From NCBI RefSeq assembly GCF_003999995.1, contig NZ_RJAD01000001.1:310001-374000 (forward strand): 64,000 nucleotides of DNA, in the 5' to 3' direction. Both the position numbers and the translations under genes were made by a program. Numbering within the stretch: the first letter of the stretch is position 1; each line of letters starts with the position of its first letter. The DNA is from Microbacterium sulfonylureivorans. Lineage in GTDB: Bacteria; Actinomycetota; Actinomycetes; Actinomycetales; Microbacteriaceae. The notes beneath the pieces are model-generated. The model searched no databases. It was not told the DNA's origin and was given only the letters and a program-made list of their open reading frames with translations. Positions 50,530 through 59,545 of the stretch are shown piece by piece.

Positions 50530-51521
50530 ACGACGTAGGCGTCGGTTCGGTACCGCGCGAGGTTCGCCGGTTCGGTGAACCACTCGGCCGTCACCCGCAG
50601 CCCCTCCCGGAAGCCGTCGATGCCGTCGAACCGCGGACGCCAGCCGAGCAGCTCCTTCGCCTTGCGGTTGTCGGAGAAGAGGCGCTCGACTTCGGAGTTC
50701 GCGGGGCGGAGGCGCCGGGGATCCTCGGTCGCCGTGGCGTCGACGCCCATCACCTCGGCGATCAGGTCGAAGGTCTGCCCGATCGACACCTCGAACCCCA
50801 CGCCGAGGTTGATCACCTCACCGACGCCCGCCGTGCTCGTCAGGGCGGCCGTGAACCCGGCGACGGTGTCGGGGACGTAGGTGAAGTCACGCGTGGGGGT
50901 GAGCGCGCCCAGCTGGATCTCGCGCTTGCCCGCGGCGAGCTGGCTGACGATCGTGGGAATCACCGCGCGCGCCGACTGCCGGGGCCCGAAGGTGTTGAAC
51001 GGGCGGATCGTGAGGGCCGGCAGCCCGAACGACGAGTAGTACGCGTTCACCATCTGATCCGCCGCGATCTTCGACGCCGAGTAGGGCGACTGACCTTGGA
51101 GCGGATGCGCTTCGTCCATCGGCACGTAGCGGGCCGTGCCGTACACCTCGCTCGTGGAGGTGTGGATGAACCGGCTCACGTCGGCGGCGCGCGCCGCGTT
51201 GAGCAGATTCAGGGTGCCCTGGATGTTCGTCTGCACGTACAGGTCGGGGGCGGCGTAGGAGTACGGGATCGCGATGAGCGCCGCCAGGTGCAGCACCGCG
51301 TCGCGATCGCTCACCGCCGACATCATCAGCGCAGGGTCGCGCACGTCGCCGGGAAGGAAGTCGATGTGGGCGGCGACCTCCGGATCGAGCCCGTCGAGCC
51401 ACCCACGCGAGTCGAACGAGTTATAGAGCACGAGCGCGCGAACGTCGTGACCGTCCCGAACCAGCTGCTCAGCCAGATGTGAACCGATGAAACCGTCAGC
51501 TCCAGTGAGCAGTACCTTCAT
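50526..51521 (-). CDS. legB: LegB-type NDP-GlcNAc 4,6-dehydratase
   Basis: 331-residue extended short-chain dehydrogenase. 'KVLLTGADGFIGSHLAEQLV' binds NAD; 'AVLHLAALIAIPYSYAAPDLYVQTN', 'FIHTSTSEVYGTARYVPMDE' and 'QSPYSASKIAADQMV' (Tyr/Lys) are characteristic of LegB. It makes the 4-keto-6-deoxy sugar that LegC aminates. First gene of the minus-strand block; ATG 51521 follows a -10 box by seven bases, so the block probably opens with a leaderless mRNA. If ptmE acts as in Campylobacter the substrate is GDP-GlcNAc, otherwise UDP-GlcNAc. Confidence 0.93.
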   Translation of the reverse strand: MKVLLTGADGFIGSHLAEQLVRDGHDVRALVLYNSFDSRGWLDGLDPEVAAHIDFLPGDVRDPALMMSAVSDRDAVLHLAALIAIPYSYAAPDLYVQTNIQGTLNLLNAARAADVSRFIHTSTSEVYGTARYVPMDEAHPLQGQSPYSASKIAADQMVNAYYSSFGLPALTIRPFNTFGPRQSARAVIPTIVSQLAAGKREIQLGALTPTRDFTYVPDTVAGFTAALTSTAGVGEVINLGVGFEVSIGQTFDLIAEVMGVDATATEDPRRLRPANSEVERLFSDNRKAKELLGWRPRFDGIDGFREGLRVTAEWFTEPANLARYRTDAYVV

Positions 51522-51528
51522 GCCCGCC

Positions 51529-51534
51529 AGTTTA
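51529..51534 (-). promoter_or_regulatory. -10 box for legB and the polysaccharide block
   Basis: TAAACT seven bases before the ATG at 51521, in a 31-base gap after the LGFP gene. Probable main promoter of the legB-to-transferase unit. Confidence 0.52.
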
Positions 51535-51552
51535 CCGGTCTGCTCGCGCGCC

Positions 51553-54432
51553 TCACTTGAGCTTGACCGTGGCGGGCTTGCCCTTCGTGTAGCTGATCGT
51601 GCCGCCGACGAACGTCTGCGCGCATGTGCCGCCCGAGCAGCGCTCGACGCCGGTCGGCCATCCGAGCGCTCCGCGAAGCCAGCCCGCCTTGCTGTACGCG
51701 GTCATCACCGTCATGGATGAGACGAAGGTGCCCCGTGAGGACGAGTGCACCCATCCCTTCGCGAAGCGCTGCGTCAGACCGCTCCCCTTCACATCCGCGA
51801 CGGCCTGGACGCCGGTCTGCGGCGCCCCGAGGGCGCCTGTGACGCTCGTCTGCTCCGCCGCCGCGGTCGTGATCGCTGCGGCGTGCACACCGATCCGCGC
51901 GGTGGCGGCCTTGCCCTTGACGTACTCGATGATCCCGCCGCTGAACGGCTGCATGCAGGCGCTGCCGGTGCACAGCTCCGCGCCGATCGGCCATCCGAGG
52001 GAGCCTCGCACCCAACCGGCCGCGCTGTAGGCGGTCATCACCGTGGACGAGGAGGCGAAGCTGCCCGCCGCCGAGGAGTGGATCCAGCCGCCCGCGAACG
52101 ACTGTGCGGTCCCGTTGCCGTTGGGGTCGGTCACCGCCGTCTCGGCGGAGCGCGGCCAGCCGAGGTATCCGCGCAGCCACCCCGCTGCGCTGTACGCGGT
52201 CATGATCTTCGTCGACGAGGCGAACGCGCCGCGCGACGACGCGTGGACCCATCCCTGGGCGTATCTGCGCACCAGCCCGTTGCCGTTGCGGTCGGTCACG
52301 GTCTGCACGCCGGTCTGCGCCTTGCCCAGGCCGGCGGACGTCGCGGCGCGCACCGCTGCCAACTCGTCCGGACCCATGTCGAGGACCGTGACAGCAGGCT
52401 TTCCCGGCATGTAGACGACGACGCCGCCGTCGAAGGTCTGCGAGCAGAGCGTGGCCGCGCAGGTCTCGACGCCCGTCGGCCAGCCGAGCCCGCCGCGCAC
52501 CCATCCCGCGCCGCTGTAGGCCGTCATGACGGTGTTCGAGGAGACGAACGTGCCGTAGCCGGACGAGTGGATCCAGCCCTTGGCGTACTTCTTGGCCATG
52601 CCTGAGCCGTTGCGGTCGGCGACGAGCTGCGCGGGCTGCGACGTGCCCAATGCACCCGTCACGCGGGTCTGCTCTGCTGCCGCCTTGTTGATCGCGGCCG
52701 CGTTGACTCCCGTGTGGGCGGTCGCGGGATCGCCGTCGACGTAGCTGATGATGCCGCCCACGAACCGCTGGACGCATGCCTTGCTCGTGCACAGCTGCGC
52801 ACTGCTCGGCCAGCCCAGGCTCCCCTTCACCCCTCCGGCCGCGGAATAGGCGGTCATGACTCGCGCGGGCGTCACGAACGCCCCGTGCGTGGAGGAATGG
52901 ATCGACCCGCCCTGGAAGGTCTGGGCACGCCCGCTGCCGCTGGCAGCGCTGATCGACTTCTCGGCACCCGTGGGCCAGCCGAGGCTGCCCGGCACCCAAC
53001 CCGCCGCGTTGTAGAGGGCCACGAAGTCGGCCATGGTCGAGAAGGTGCCCGCCTTCGAGGAGTGGATCCATCCGCCGTCGTACTTGCGCACGAGACCGCT
53101 GCCCTTCGCGTTCGACACGACCTGCACGCTCGACACCGGCTCGCCCAGCGGTCCCTTGGCACCGCCCCGGGCGGTGTACTCGGCCTGGATGGCCCGTGCG
53201 GAGACGTTCAGCGTCGTGACAGCGGCGGCATTGCCGGTGTAGGAGATGATGCCGCCGGCGAACGGCTGCGTGCACGTCCCGCTGGTGCACGTCGACTGGG
53301 CGACCGGCCAGCCGAGGTCGCCACGGAGCCAGCCGGCTGCACTGTAGGCCACCATGATCGGCGTGAGCGACGAGAACGTGCCCGCGCTCGACGAGTGGAT
53401 GAATCCGCCCGCGAATTTCTGGGCCAGCCCGTTGCCGTTGGGGTCGGTCACCGTCGTCACGGCCGCGGCCGGGTTCCCGAGAGCACCGGTCGCGCCCCCC
53501 ATCCGCTTCCATTCGGTGGCGATGGCGCCCGATACCGGGTAGCCCGCGGCCGCGGGCGCACCCTGCGTGGAGCCGAACCAGTCGGTGAAGAACTGGTAGA
53601 AGTTGCGGTTGCCGTACGACGAGCAGCCGTCTCCCGTGCCGTAGCCGGCGCGCAGCGCAGCGGCGTTGGGCTGGTACGGCGTGTAGTAGTACAGGTTGGC
53701 GGTCGCCTGGTTCTGGACATACACCGCCGACCTCCCGCACGAGGACTTCGGGTTGTAGAGGATGTTCCACGTCTTGCCCGGTGCGTACCACGTGAAGAAC
53801 TTGGACGTGCCTGGCGGATTCGCGTAGCGCTTCAGCTGCCACGCCCCGCCGAAGACCTGATTGAAGAAGCCGTAGTACCGGGTGTCGCACGCGGCCGTGT
53901 CGGGGCATCCCTGTCCCATCGCCGAGCGATAGTTGTATGACGACGGCGCCGACGACAGGATGAGGCCCTGCTCCTTCTGGAGCATCACCAGGATCACCTG
54001 CGGATTGATCCCGCAGGCCTGTGCGACCTTGTAGATGATGCGGGACGCACGTTCGCGGACGCCCCCCGAGTACTTGCCGCACATCGCGTCGGCCGTGGTG
54101 GTCCGCGAGGTGTCGTAGTAGTTCTTCAGGCAGGTGTATCCGGCGCGACAGCTGGGCATCTTCGCCTGCAGGAAGGACTGGATCTGCGCCTCGGTCATGG
54201 TCGAGCGGTTGAAGAAGACCGCGTCGCTGATGATGTTGCCGGGCCGGAACTTGGTGAGGTCCGCCATCGGCACGATCCCCGTGTCTCGCGTGGTGTCGAC
54301 GGCGGCCGCCTGGGAGGAACTGGAGGCCGGTGGCGCGACGATCAGTCCGATCGCCAAGGCGATCACCGCCGCGAATGTCGCTGTGATCCTCATGAAAGAC
54401 GCGCGTGCGTCAGTCCTCCAAGCCCCCGCCAT
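51553..54432 (-). CDS. secreted LGFP-repeat protein with N-terminal lysozyme-like domain
   Basis: 959 residues. A signal peptide ('ITATFAAVIALAIGLIVAPP') precedes a region of about 280 residues with 'INPQVILVMLQKEQGLILSSAPSSYNYRSAMGQGC', where Glu in 'QKEQGL' recalls lytic-transglycosylase-like folds, and several Cys pairs. The remaining 640 residues hold 12 LGFP-type repeats, alternating between segments like 'GWLRGDLGWPVAQS' and 'TGALGAPQTGV', with 'FAGGFIHSSSAGTF'-type strands. LGFP repeats are thought to bind cell-wall glycans. ATG 54432 fits a promoter ending six bases upstream; an ATG 13 codons later also gives a signal peptide. Confidence 0.85.
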   Translation of the reverse strand: MAGAWRTDARASFMRITATFAAVIALAIGLIVAPPASSSSQAAAVDTTRDTGIVPMADLTKFRPGNIISDAVFFNRSTMTEAQIQSFLQAKMPSCRAGYTCLKNYYDTSRTTTADAMCGKYSGGVRERASRIIYKVAQACGINPQVILVMLQKEQGLILSSAPSSYNYRSAMGQGCPDTAACDTRYYGFFNQVFGGAWQLKRYANPPGTSKFFTWYAPGKTWNILYNPKSSCGRSAVYVQNQATANLYYYTPYQPNAAALRAGYGTGDGCSSYGNRNFYQFFTDWFGSTQGAPAAAGYPVSGAIATEWKRMGGATGALGNPAAAVTTVTDPNGNGLAQKFAGGFIHSSSAGTFSSLTPIMVAYSAAGWLRGDLGWPVAQSTCTSGTCTQPFAGGIISYTGNAAAVTTLNVSARAIQAEYTARGGAKGPLGEPVSSVQVVSNAKGSGLVRKYDGGWIHSSKAGTFSTMADFVALYNAAGWVPGSLGWPTGAEKSISAASGSGRAQTFQGGSIHSSTHGAFVTPARVMTAYSAAGGVKGSLGWPSSAQLCTSKACVQRFVGGIISYVDGDPATAHTGVNAAAINKAAAEQTRVTGALGTSQPAQLVADRNGSGMAKKYAKGWIHSSGYGTFVSSNTVMTAYSGAGWVRGGLGWPTGVETCAATLCSQTFDGGVVVYMPGKPAVTVLDMGPDELAAVRAATSAGLGKAQTGVQTVTDRNGNGLVRRYAQGWVHASSRGAFASSTKIMTAYSAAGWLRGYLGWPRSAETAVTDPNGNGTAQSFAGGWIHSSAAGSFASSSTVMTAYSAAGWVRGSLGWPIGAELCTGSACMQPFSGGIIEYVKGKAATARIGVHAAAITTAAAEQTSVTGALGAPQTGVQAVADVKGSGLTQRFAKGWVHSSSRGTFVSSMTVMTAYSKAGWLRGALGWPTGVERCSGGTCAQTFVGGTISYTKGKPATVKLK

Positions 54433-54438
54433 GTGACC

Positions 54439-54467
54439 AGTGTGACGGAAGTGGCGAATGATCACAA
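54439..54467 (-). promoter_or_regulatory. promoter of LGFP-repeat gene
   Basis: -35 TTGTGA (54462-54467), 17-base spacer, -10 CACACT (54439-54444), then six bases to ATG 54432. The -10 lacks the first T but keeps the key A and final T. The rest of the 86-base gap is unusually AT-rich with no other signal recognised. Confidence 0.45.
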
Positions 54468-54518
54468 GAAAATCGGGTTATCGATGGATCGACACGACCT
54501 TTTCGGTGATTTCACGAC

Positions 54519-55637
54519 CTAGAGCTCGGCGTGGAGGAGCCACACCTTGTCGGCCGCCTCGCGCCACGAGAAGGAGCGACCCCGGTCGCCTGAGAGGACA
54601 GCGAGCCGATCGGCGGCGGCGGTCGTCGCGAGCGCTCGACCCAGCGCGTCGGCGAGGCCTTCGACGAGCGTCGGGACATCCGCTCCCGGGACCAGCTCGC
54701 CGCCGTCGACAACGACCTCCGCGTGCACGTCCGACGCGGACGCGATGACCGGCACGCCGAGGGTGAGGGCGTCGACCACCCGCCACGGGAATCCCGCCAG
54801 GCGCGACGGCGCCACGAATGCGAGCGCGGCTCCGAACACCGATGCGCGGTCGGCCGCGTCGAGTGCCCCGCGCACGTGCAGCCGGCGCTCGGGGAGGCCG
54901 GCAGCCGCGGCGAGGTCTGCGATGGCCGGCTCGTGGCCCTCCTCGACGTCGATCACGACGACGGGCAGATCCACGCCCGACGCGGCCACGGCGGCAAATC
55001 CTGCGTCGAGCGCATCCGACGGCGACGGGCCGCCGGCGAGGAGCACGAAGCCTTCGGGCAGATCGAGCGACCTGCGCCGACCCACTTCGTCGGTCGGCAC
55101 CGCGAAACCGAGTGGCGACGCGCCAGCGATCACGCGGATCCGGTCGCCGAGCGGAGCGATCTCGCCCAGCCGCCGCGCGAGGGAGTGCGTCGGCGCGACG
55201 ACGGCGTCCGCGTACTTGACCGCGCGCTTGAGCATCGCGCGATACCAGGCGACGGCCGAACGCGAGAGCTCGGCCGGCGATTCCCACGGCCGCAGATCCC
55301 AGACGGTCACGACGCTCTGGTCGTTGTCGTGGACCCGGTCATGACGCACGAGCGGCGCGAGGAGGGTCGGCGAGTGGATCATCCCGCCGCCGATGCCCGT
55401 GCCCACGCCGAGCTGCAGCGCTGCGGCCAGTTCCCGCCGCGGCAGCGCCGTGCGACGGACGCCCGCGAGCCCGGGAACGTCGATCTCGCCGCCCCCGGCC
55501 GGAGCGATCGCCTCGACCTCGCACCCCGCGGGCGCGCCGGCGACGAGAGCGCGTGCCAGATCGCGGGATGCCTCGGCCAGCACGGGCTCGGTGGGCGTCA
55601 CGAGCTGATCCAGAACGACGCGAAGAGTCGCGACCAC
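54519..55637 (-). CDS. GT-B glycosyltransferase (group 1-like)
   Basis: 372 residues. 'DRVHDNDQSVVTVWDLRPWESPAELSRSAVAWYRAMLKRAVKYADAVVAPTHSLARRL'-type sequence (residues about 100-155) is the acceptor domain and hinge; the donor domain has 'GFVLLAGGPSPSDALDAGFAAVA', 'RLHVRGALDAADRASVFGAALAFVAPSRLAGFPWRVVDALTLGVPVIAS'-type sequence, with 'GFPWRVVDAL' in the EX7E position. GTG 55637 lies three bases behind the LCP gene, so it is co-transcribed with a cell-wall glycopolymer ligase, suggesting a role in the same polymer. Confidence 0.82.
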   Translation of the reverse strand: MVATLRVVLDQLVTPTEPVLAEASRDLARALVAGAPAGCEVEAIAPAGGGEIDVPGLAGVRRTALPRRELAAALQLGVGTGIGGGMIHSPTLLAPLVRHDRVHDNDQSVVTVWDLRPWESPAELSRSAVAWYRAMLKRAVKYADAVVAPTHSLARRLGEIAPLGDRIRVIAGASPLGFAVPTDEVGRRRSLDLPEGFVLLAGGPSPSDALDAGFAAVAASGVDLPVVVIDVEEGHEPAIADLAAAAGLPERRLHVRGALDAADRASVFGAALAFVAPSRLAGFPWRVVDALTLGVPVIASASDVHAEVVVDGGELVPGADVPTLVEGLADALGRALATTAAADRLAVLSGDRGRSFSWREAADKVWLLHAEL

Positions 55638-55640
55638 GTG

Positions 55641-57110
55641 TCAGCCTTCCGGGGTCGGCGTCGGCGGATGGAGCGCGGTGCGCACGAGCTCCTGGATGTA
55701 CGGGTAGTCGGGATCGAACTCGTCGATCCCGCCGTCCGGGGTCAGCTCGATCGTCTTGACGGGGAGCTCCTTCGCCTTCAGCGCGAGATCCGCGAGGAAC
55801 GGGATGAGGGACTGGGGCAGGTCCGTCTTGACGATGTCGGCGCCGGCGGCCGCGACGTCCTGGAACCGCGTGAGCACCGTCTGCGGCGTGAACTGGGCGA
55901 GCATCGCCTGCTGCAGGATGCGCTGGCGCTCCATCCGATCGAAGTCATCCGTGGTGTAGCGGGAGCGGGCGTACCACTGGGCGGTGTCGCCGTTCATGTG
56001 CTGCGGGCCCGCCTCGATCCAGCCGGTCGCCCACTCGTCGACGGGCTGCCCCTCGTACGACGGCCCGCCGCCCTTCGGAAGCCGCTTCTCGACGGTGATG
56101 TCGACTCCGCCGAGCGCATCGACGAGCGAGGCGAAACCGTGCATGTCGATGAACACGTAATACGGGATGTCGATGCCGAGAATGCCCTCGGCGGCGTCCT
56201 TGGTCGCCTCGATCGCGGGCTCCGAGCCGTTCGCGGCGGCATCCGGGTAGAGGGAGGCGCCGTCCTGGCAGACCTCGACCTCGGTGCGCAGCTGGTTGAT
56301 GCCGCTCCCCCACCCGCAGTTCGGGTCGGAGTGCCCCTCATGGCCGTTCGGGTAGGCGTCCTGCATCGGACCCTCGGAGAACGGGAAGTGGGGCATGTCG
56401 CGCGGGATGCCGGTGATCGTCGTCGCGCCCGTGGCGGCGTCGACCGACACGACCGAGATGCTGTCGAAGCGCATCGAGTCACGGCCGGCGCCGCTGTCGG
56501 CACCGAGCAGAAGGATGTTGTAGTAGCCGTCGGAAGGCTGCACCACAGGGCCGGTGGACTGGAAGATCGCCCCGATCGTGTCGCGCGCCGTCCCCACGGC
56601 GGACGCCGCATACGCGGCGCTCCCCGCAGACGCCACGGTGAGCGCGACGGCCAGCAGGGCGATGCCGAACCGCTCGGCGGCGCCTGTCCTGACAAGCCGA
56701 ACGAGCCGGAGCGTGTCGACGGCGAGCACGATCCAGAGCAGTCCGTAGGCGACGAGGACCACCTGGATCAGCAGCAGCGGCGCCGGCCGCAGCGCGGCCA
56801 GCCAGTCGGGCAGCCAGGCGCCGGTCACGATGCTCAGGCCCGCGGTGGGCGACAGCAGTGCGACGAGGAGCGCCAGCCCGAGGAGCACCCACATCAGGAT
56901 GGTCGCTCCGAGCGCGAACCGACCGAGCCGGCGATTGCCCGCGAGCGACTGAGCCGATCCGGGGACGAGGAAGTTCAGGAGCACCAGCCACCACCCTCGC
57001 CGCGACATCATGGCGCGGGAGGCCGTGTCGGGGTAGCGGAGGAGCCGTTCTTCGACGATCTTGGGGGCGCGCGGCGCTGCCGAGAGGCGTGGCGGACTCG
57101 CGACGCTCAC
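55641..57110 (-). CDS. LytR-CpsA-Psr (LCP) family protein
   Basis: 489 residues. Unlike the usual single anchor it has four N-terminal helices ('[20 protein letters not shown]', '[19 protein letters not shown]', '[20 protein letters not shown]', '[20 protein letters not shown]'). The extracytoplasmic LCP domain shows '[29 protein letters not shown]', '[12 protein letters not shown]', '[20 protein letters not shown]' and '[18 protein letters not shown]', with the conserved Arg and Asp residues. LCP enzymes move undecaprenyl-linked glycopolymers onto peptidoglycan. GTG 57110 overlaps the purE stop by four bases, an odd coupling of purine synthesis and wall assembly. Confidence 0.92.
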   Translation of the reverse strand: MSVASPPRLSAAPRAPKIVEERLLRYPDTASRAMMSRRGWWLVLLNFLVPGSAQSLAGNRRLGRFALGATILMWVLLGLALLVALLSPTAGLSIVTGAWLPDWLAALRPAPLLLIQVVLVAYGLLWIVLAVDTLRLVRLVRTGAAERFGIALLAVALTVASAGSAAYAASAVGTARDTIGAIFQSTGPVVQPSDGYYNILLLGADSGAGRDSMRFDSISVVSVDAATGATTITGIPRDMPHFPFSEGPMQDAYPNGHEGHSDPNCGWGSGINQLRTEVEVCQDGASLYPDAAANGSEPAIEATKDAAEGILGIDIPYYVFIDMHGFASLVDALGGVDITVEKRLPKGGGPSYEGQPVDEWATGWIEAGPQHMNGDTAQWYARSRYTTDDFDRMERQRILQQAMLAQFTPQTVLTRFQDVAAAGADIVKTDLPQSLIPFLADLALKAKELPVKTIELTPDGGIDEFDPDYPYIQELVRTALHPPTPTPEG

Positions 57111-57622
57111 AGCGACTCCTTGAGCCGCCGGTTCTTCTCCTCGACCTGCCCCTCGAGCGCGCGCGCGTACTCCTCGACGCGCTCTGCGAGGGCGACGTCG
57201 GATGTCGCGAGGATGCGGACCGCGAGCAGGCCCGCGTTCCTGGCGCCGTTGATCGACACGGTCGCCACCGGGATGCCGGCAGGCATCTGCACGATGCTGA
57301 GCAGGGAATCGAGGCCGTCCAGCGTCGACAGCTGGACGGGAACGCCGATGACGGGCACTGCGGTCAGGGAGGCGAGCATCCCGGGCAGATGCGCAGCACC
57401 GCCGGCTCCGGCGATGACCGCCCTCAGCCCGCGTGCCCGCGCGCCACGCCCGTAGCTCATCAGCTTGTCGGGTGTGCGGTGCGCCGAGACGACCTCGACC
57501 TCGTGAGGGACGCCGAAGTCCGTGAGGACCTGCGAGGCGTCGCTCATCACGCGCCAGTCCGAGTCGGAGCCCATGACGACGCCGACCAGGGGCGCCTCGG
57601 AAGAATGCAGCGGCCGGGTCAC
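57107..57622 (-). CDS. purE: N5-carboxyaminoimidazole ribonucleotide mutase
   Basis: 171-residue purine-biosynthesis enzyme that converts N5-CAIR to CAIR. Seen: '[22 protein letters not shown]' (Ser and Asp of the substrate site), '[18 protein letters not shown]' with the catalytic His, '[20 protein letters not shown]' and '[32 protein letters not shown]'. GTG 57622 follows a -10 box by six bases. It lies downstream of purK, as expected, and is coupled to the LCP gene. Confidence 0.97.
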   Translation of the reverse strand: MTRPLHSSEAPLVGVVMGSDSDWRVMSDASQVLTDFGVPHEVEVVSAHRTPDKLMSYGRGARARGLRAVIAGAGGAAHLPGMLASLTAVPVIGVPVQLSTLDGLDSLLSIVQMPAGIPVATVSINGARNAGLLAVRILATSDVALAERVEEYARALEGQVEEKNRRLKESL

Positions 57623-57628
57623 CCGACC

Positions 57629-57634
57629 AGGCTA
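57629..57634 (-). promoter_or_regulatory. -10 box for purE
   Basis: TAGCCT six bases before the GTG at 57622, in the 79-base purK-purE gap; predicts a leaderless purE-LCP transcript. Confidence 0.46.
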
Positions 57635-57701
57635 GGACGCGAGGCTGGAAGAACCCCGCAACGGCACGGCCCGGCATCCGATCCGGCGCCGCCGCCCGGG
57701 C

Positions 57702-58838
57702 TCAGTCGAGGAAGGAGGACGCCGCGGCCCGTGCACGATAGGCGATCTCGTCGAGGTCGGCGCCCGATACGGTGACATGCCCGACCTTGCGCCCAGGGCG
57801 GGGCGCCTTTCCGTAGGTGTGGATCTTCGCGTCGGGGTGCTCCGCCATCGCCGCGGCGAACCGGTCGTCCAGCGAGCCCCGGGCCGGCCCGCCGAGGACG
57901 TTCACCATCACCGACCACGGCGCGCTCGGCACGGCCTCGCCCAGCGGCAGATCCAACACGGCGCGCAGATGCTGCTCGAACTGACTGGTGACCGCGCCGT
58001 CCTGCGTCCAGTGACCGCTGTTGTGCGGGCGCATCGCGAGCTCGTTGACGAGCAGCCGCTCATCGGTGGTCTCGAAGAGCTCGACCGCCAGCATCCCGGT
58101 GACGTCGAGTCCCTCGGCGATCGCGACGCCGATCTGCGCGGCCACCTCGAGGAGCCGTTCCGAGGCGTGCGGGGCCGGCGCGAGCACCTCGGCGCAGACG
58201 CCGTCGCGCTGCACGGTCTCGACGACGGGGTAGACCGCCACGTCGCCCGACGGCCGGCGCGCGACCTGCTGGGCGAGCTCGCGCGTGAAATCGACGAGCT
58301 CCTCGACGAGCAGCGCACCCCCGCGCGCATCCTCGGCGAGCGTCGCGAACCAGTCGTCCGCTTCGGTCGCCGCGCTCACGACGCGCACGCCCTTGCCGTC
58401 GTAGCCGCCGCGGGGCGTCTTCACGACCGCGCGACCGCCGTGCTCGTCCAGGAAGGTCTTCAGCTCGTCGGGGCCTGTGACGGCGGCCCAGTCGGGCTGC
58501 GGCATCCCGAGCTCCGCCAGGCGCGCGCGCATGACCAGCTTGTCCTGGGCGACACCGAGCGCGGCGGGTCCGGGATGCACCACGACTCCGGCGTCCACGA
58601 GCGCGGCGAGGACGTCCTGCGGCACATGCTCGTGGTCGAACGTGACGACGTCGACGTCGCGCGCGAACTGAAGCACCGTGTCGACGTCGCGATAGTCGCC
58701 CACCGCGCTGGCGGCGAGGGATGCCGCCATCCCCGGCTCCTCGGCGAGCACGCGCAGCTCGAGACCGAGCTCCACCGCCGGCGCGATCATCATGCGGGCC
58801 AGCTGCCCGCCACCCACGACTCCGACTCGCAGCGCCAT
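57702..58838 (-). CDS. purK: N5-carboxyaminoimidazole ribonucleotide synthase
   Basis: 378-residue ATP-grasp enzyme forming N5-CAIR from AIR, bicarbonate and ATP. 'RVGVVGGGQLARMMIAPAVELGLEL' opens the fold; 'VVKTPRGGYDGKGVRVV' is the ATP loop; 'LLVEELVDFTRELAQQVARR' and 'ELAMRPHNSGHWTQDGAVTSQFEQHLRAV' hold metal and substrate residues. ATG 58838 has an AAAGGTGG ribosome binding site, in contrast to its leaderless neighbours. Confidence 0.97.
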   Translation of the reverse strand: MALRVGVVGGGQLARMMIAPAVELGLELRVLAEEPGMAASLAASAVGDYRDVDTVLQFARDVDVVTFDHEHVPQDVLAALVDAGVVVHPGPAALGVAQDKLVMRARLAELGMPQPDWAAVTGPDELKTFLDEHGGRAVVKTPRGGYDGKGVRVVSAATEADDWFATLAEDARGGALLVEELVDFTRELAQQVARRPSGDVAVYPVVETVQRDGVCAEVLAPAPHASERLLEVAAQIGVAIAEGLDVTGMLAVELFETTDERLLVNELAMRPHNSGHWTQDGAVTSQFEQHLRAVLDLPLGEAVPSAPWSVMVNVLGGPARGSLDDRFAAAMAEHPDAKIHTYGKAPRPGRKVGHVTVSGADLDEIAYRARAAASSFLD

Positions 58839-58896
58839 GCCGCCACCTTTCTGATGCAACCGTTCCATCATCCCGCACCGGGAGGACGGACCGCGC

Positions 58897-59463
58897 TCAG
58901 CGCTGCGCAGGCTGCGGGGGCGGCGGCGGGAGAGGCGGCTGGGCGTCGCGGTGGGCCAGGATCTGATTGACCTCGACCTGGTCGACCAGCGCCTCATGGA
59001 TGAGTTCGACACTGGGGACATTCGCCAGGCGAAGCGGCGCGTCGACTCCGTTCGAGAGCGTGAGCGTGCCGGCACCCCACATCCGCTGCAGGATCCCCCG
59101 ACGCACCTGGACGGTGTAGCCGCGCACGTGTTCGAGCTCGCGCCGTCGCACACTGAGGACCCCCGACCGCTCGAGGACACGGCGCGTGGTGATCGTGTAG
59201 AGATGCCCCCACCACCGCAGGAACGGCAGCACCACGAGAAGGAGGACCACCGCGGCGGCGGCGGCGAGCAGCATCCAGTTCTCGAGGGGAGACGGCAGGT
59301 TGCCGTAGAAGTACCCCGCGGCGCCCGCCACCGCGATGAGCACGATCGCCGACCAGGTCAGCCGGCGCGCGTGGCCGCGGAACTGCGCGACCCTCAGCTC
59401 GGGCGTCGGCGCACCCGGTGCCGGCGTGATCGGTCGGCCGCCGTAGCTGATCGGCTGCGTCAT
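58897..59463 (-). CDS. PH domain-containing (YdbT/bPH2-like) membrane protein
   Basis: 188 residues. Two hydrophobic helices ('WSAIVLIAVAGAAGYFYG' and 'WMLLAAAAAVVLLLVVLPFL') precede a bacterial PH2 domain: 'WWGHLYTITTRRVLERSGVLSVRRRELEHVRGYTVQ' then 'GTLTLSNGVDAPLRLANV'. A proline-rich tail ends the protein. Homologues sit between purK and birA in other actinobacteria; function unknown. ATG 59463 has a -10-like CACAAT six bases upstream, favouring this start over one 14 codons earlier. Confidence 0.86.
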   Translation of the reverse strand: MTQPISYGGRPITPAPGAPTPELRVAQFRGHARRLTWSAIVLIAVAGAAGYFYGNLPSPLENWMLLAAAAAVVLLLVVLPFLRWWGHLYTITTRRVLERSGVLSVRRRELEHVRGYTVQVRRGILQRMWGAGTLTLSNGVDAPLRLANVPSVELIHEALVDQVEVNQILAHRDAQPPLPPPPPQPAQR

Positions 59464-59469
59464 GGTCCC

Positions 59470-59475
59470 ATTGTG
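59470..59475 (-). promoter_or_regulatory. -10-like box for PH-domain gene
   Basis: CACAAT six bases before the ATG at 59463. It lacks the first T of TANNNT; a weak call that relies on spacing. Confidence 0.35.
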
Positions 59476-59545
59476 CGGGTCGGAGCCGACACCGCGCGGA
59501 CGCACCGCCGTTCGGCGTCACGCAGCGGACACCGGCTGCCGTCGG

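Noticed and set aside
51553..53520. Regularly spaced repeated DNA resembling a tandem repeat or CRISPR array
   Set aside because: The repetition follows the reading frame, is degenerate at DNA level and corresponds to LGFP protein repeats; there are no constant repeats with unique spacers.
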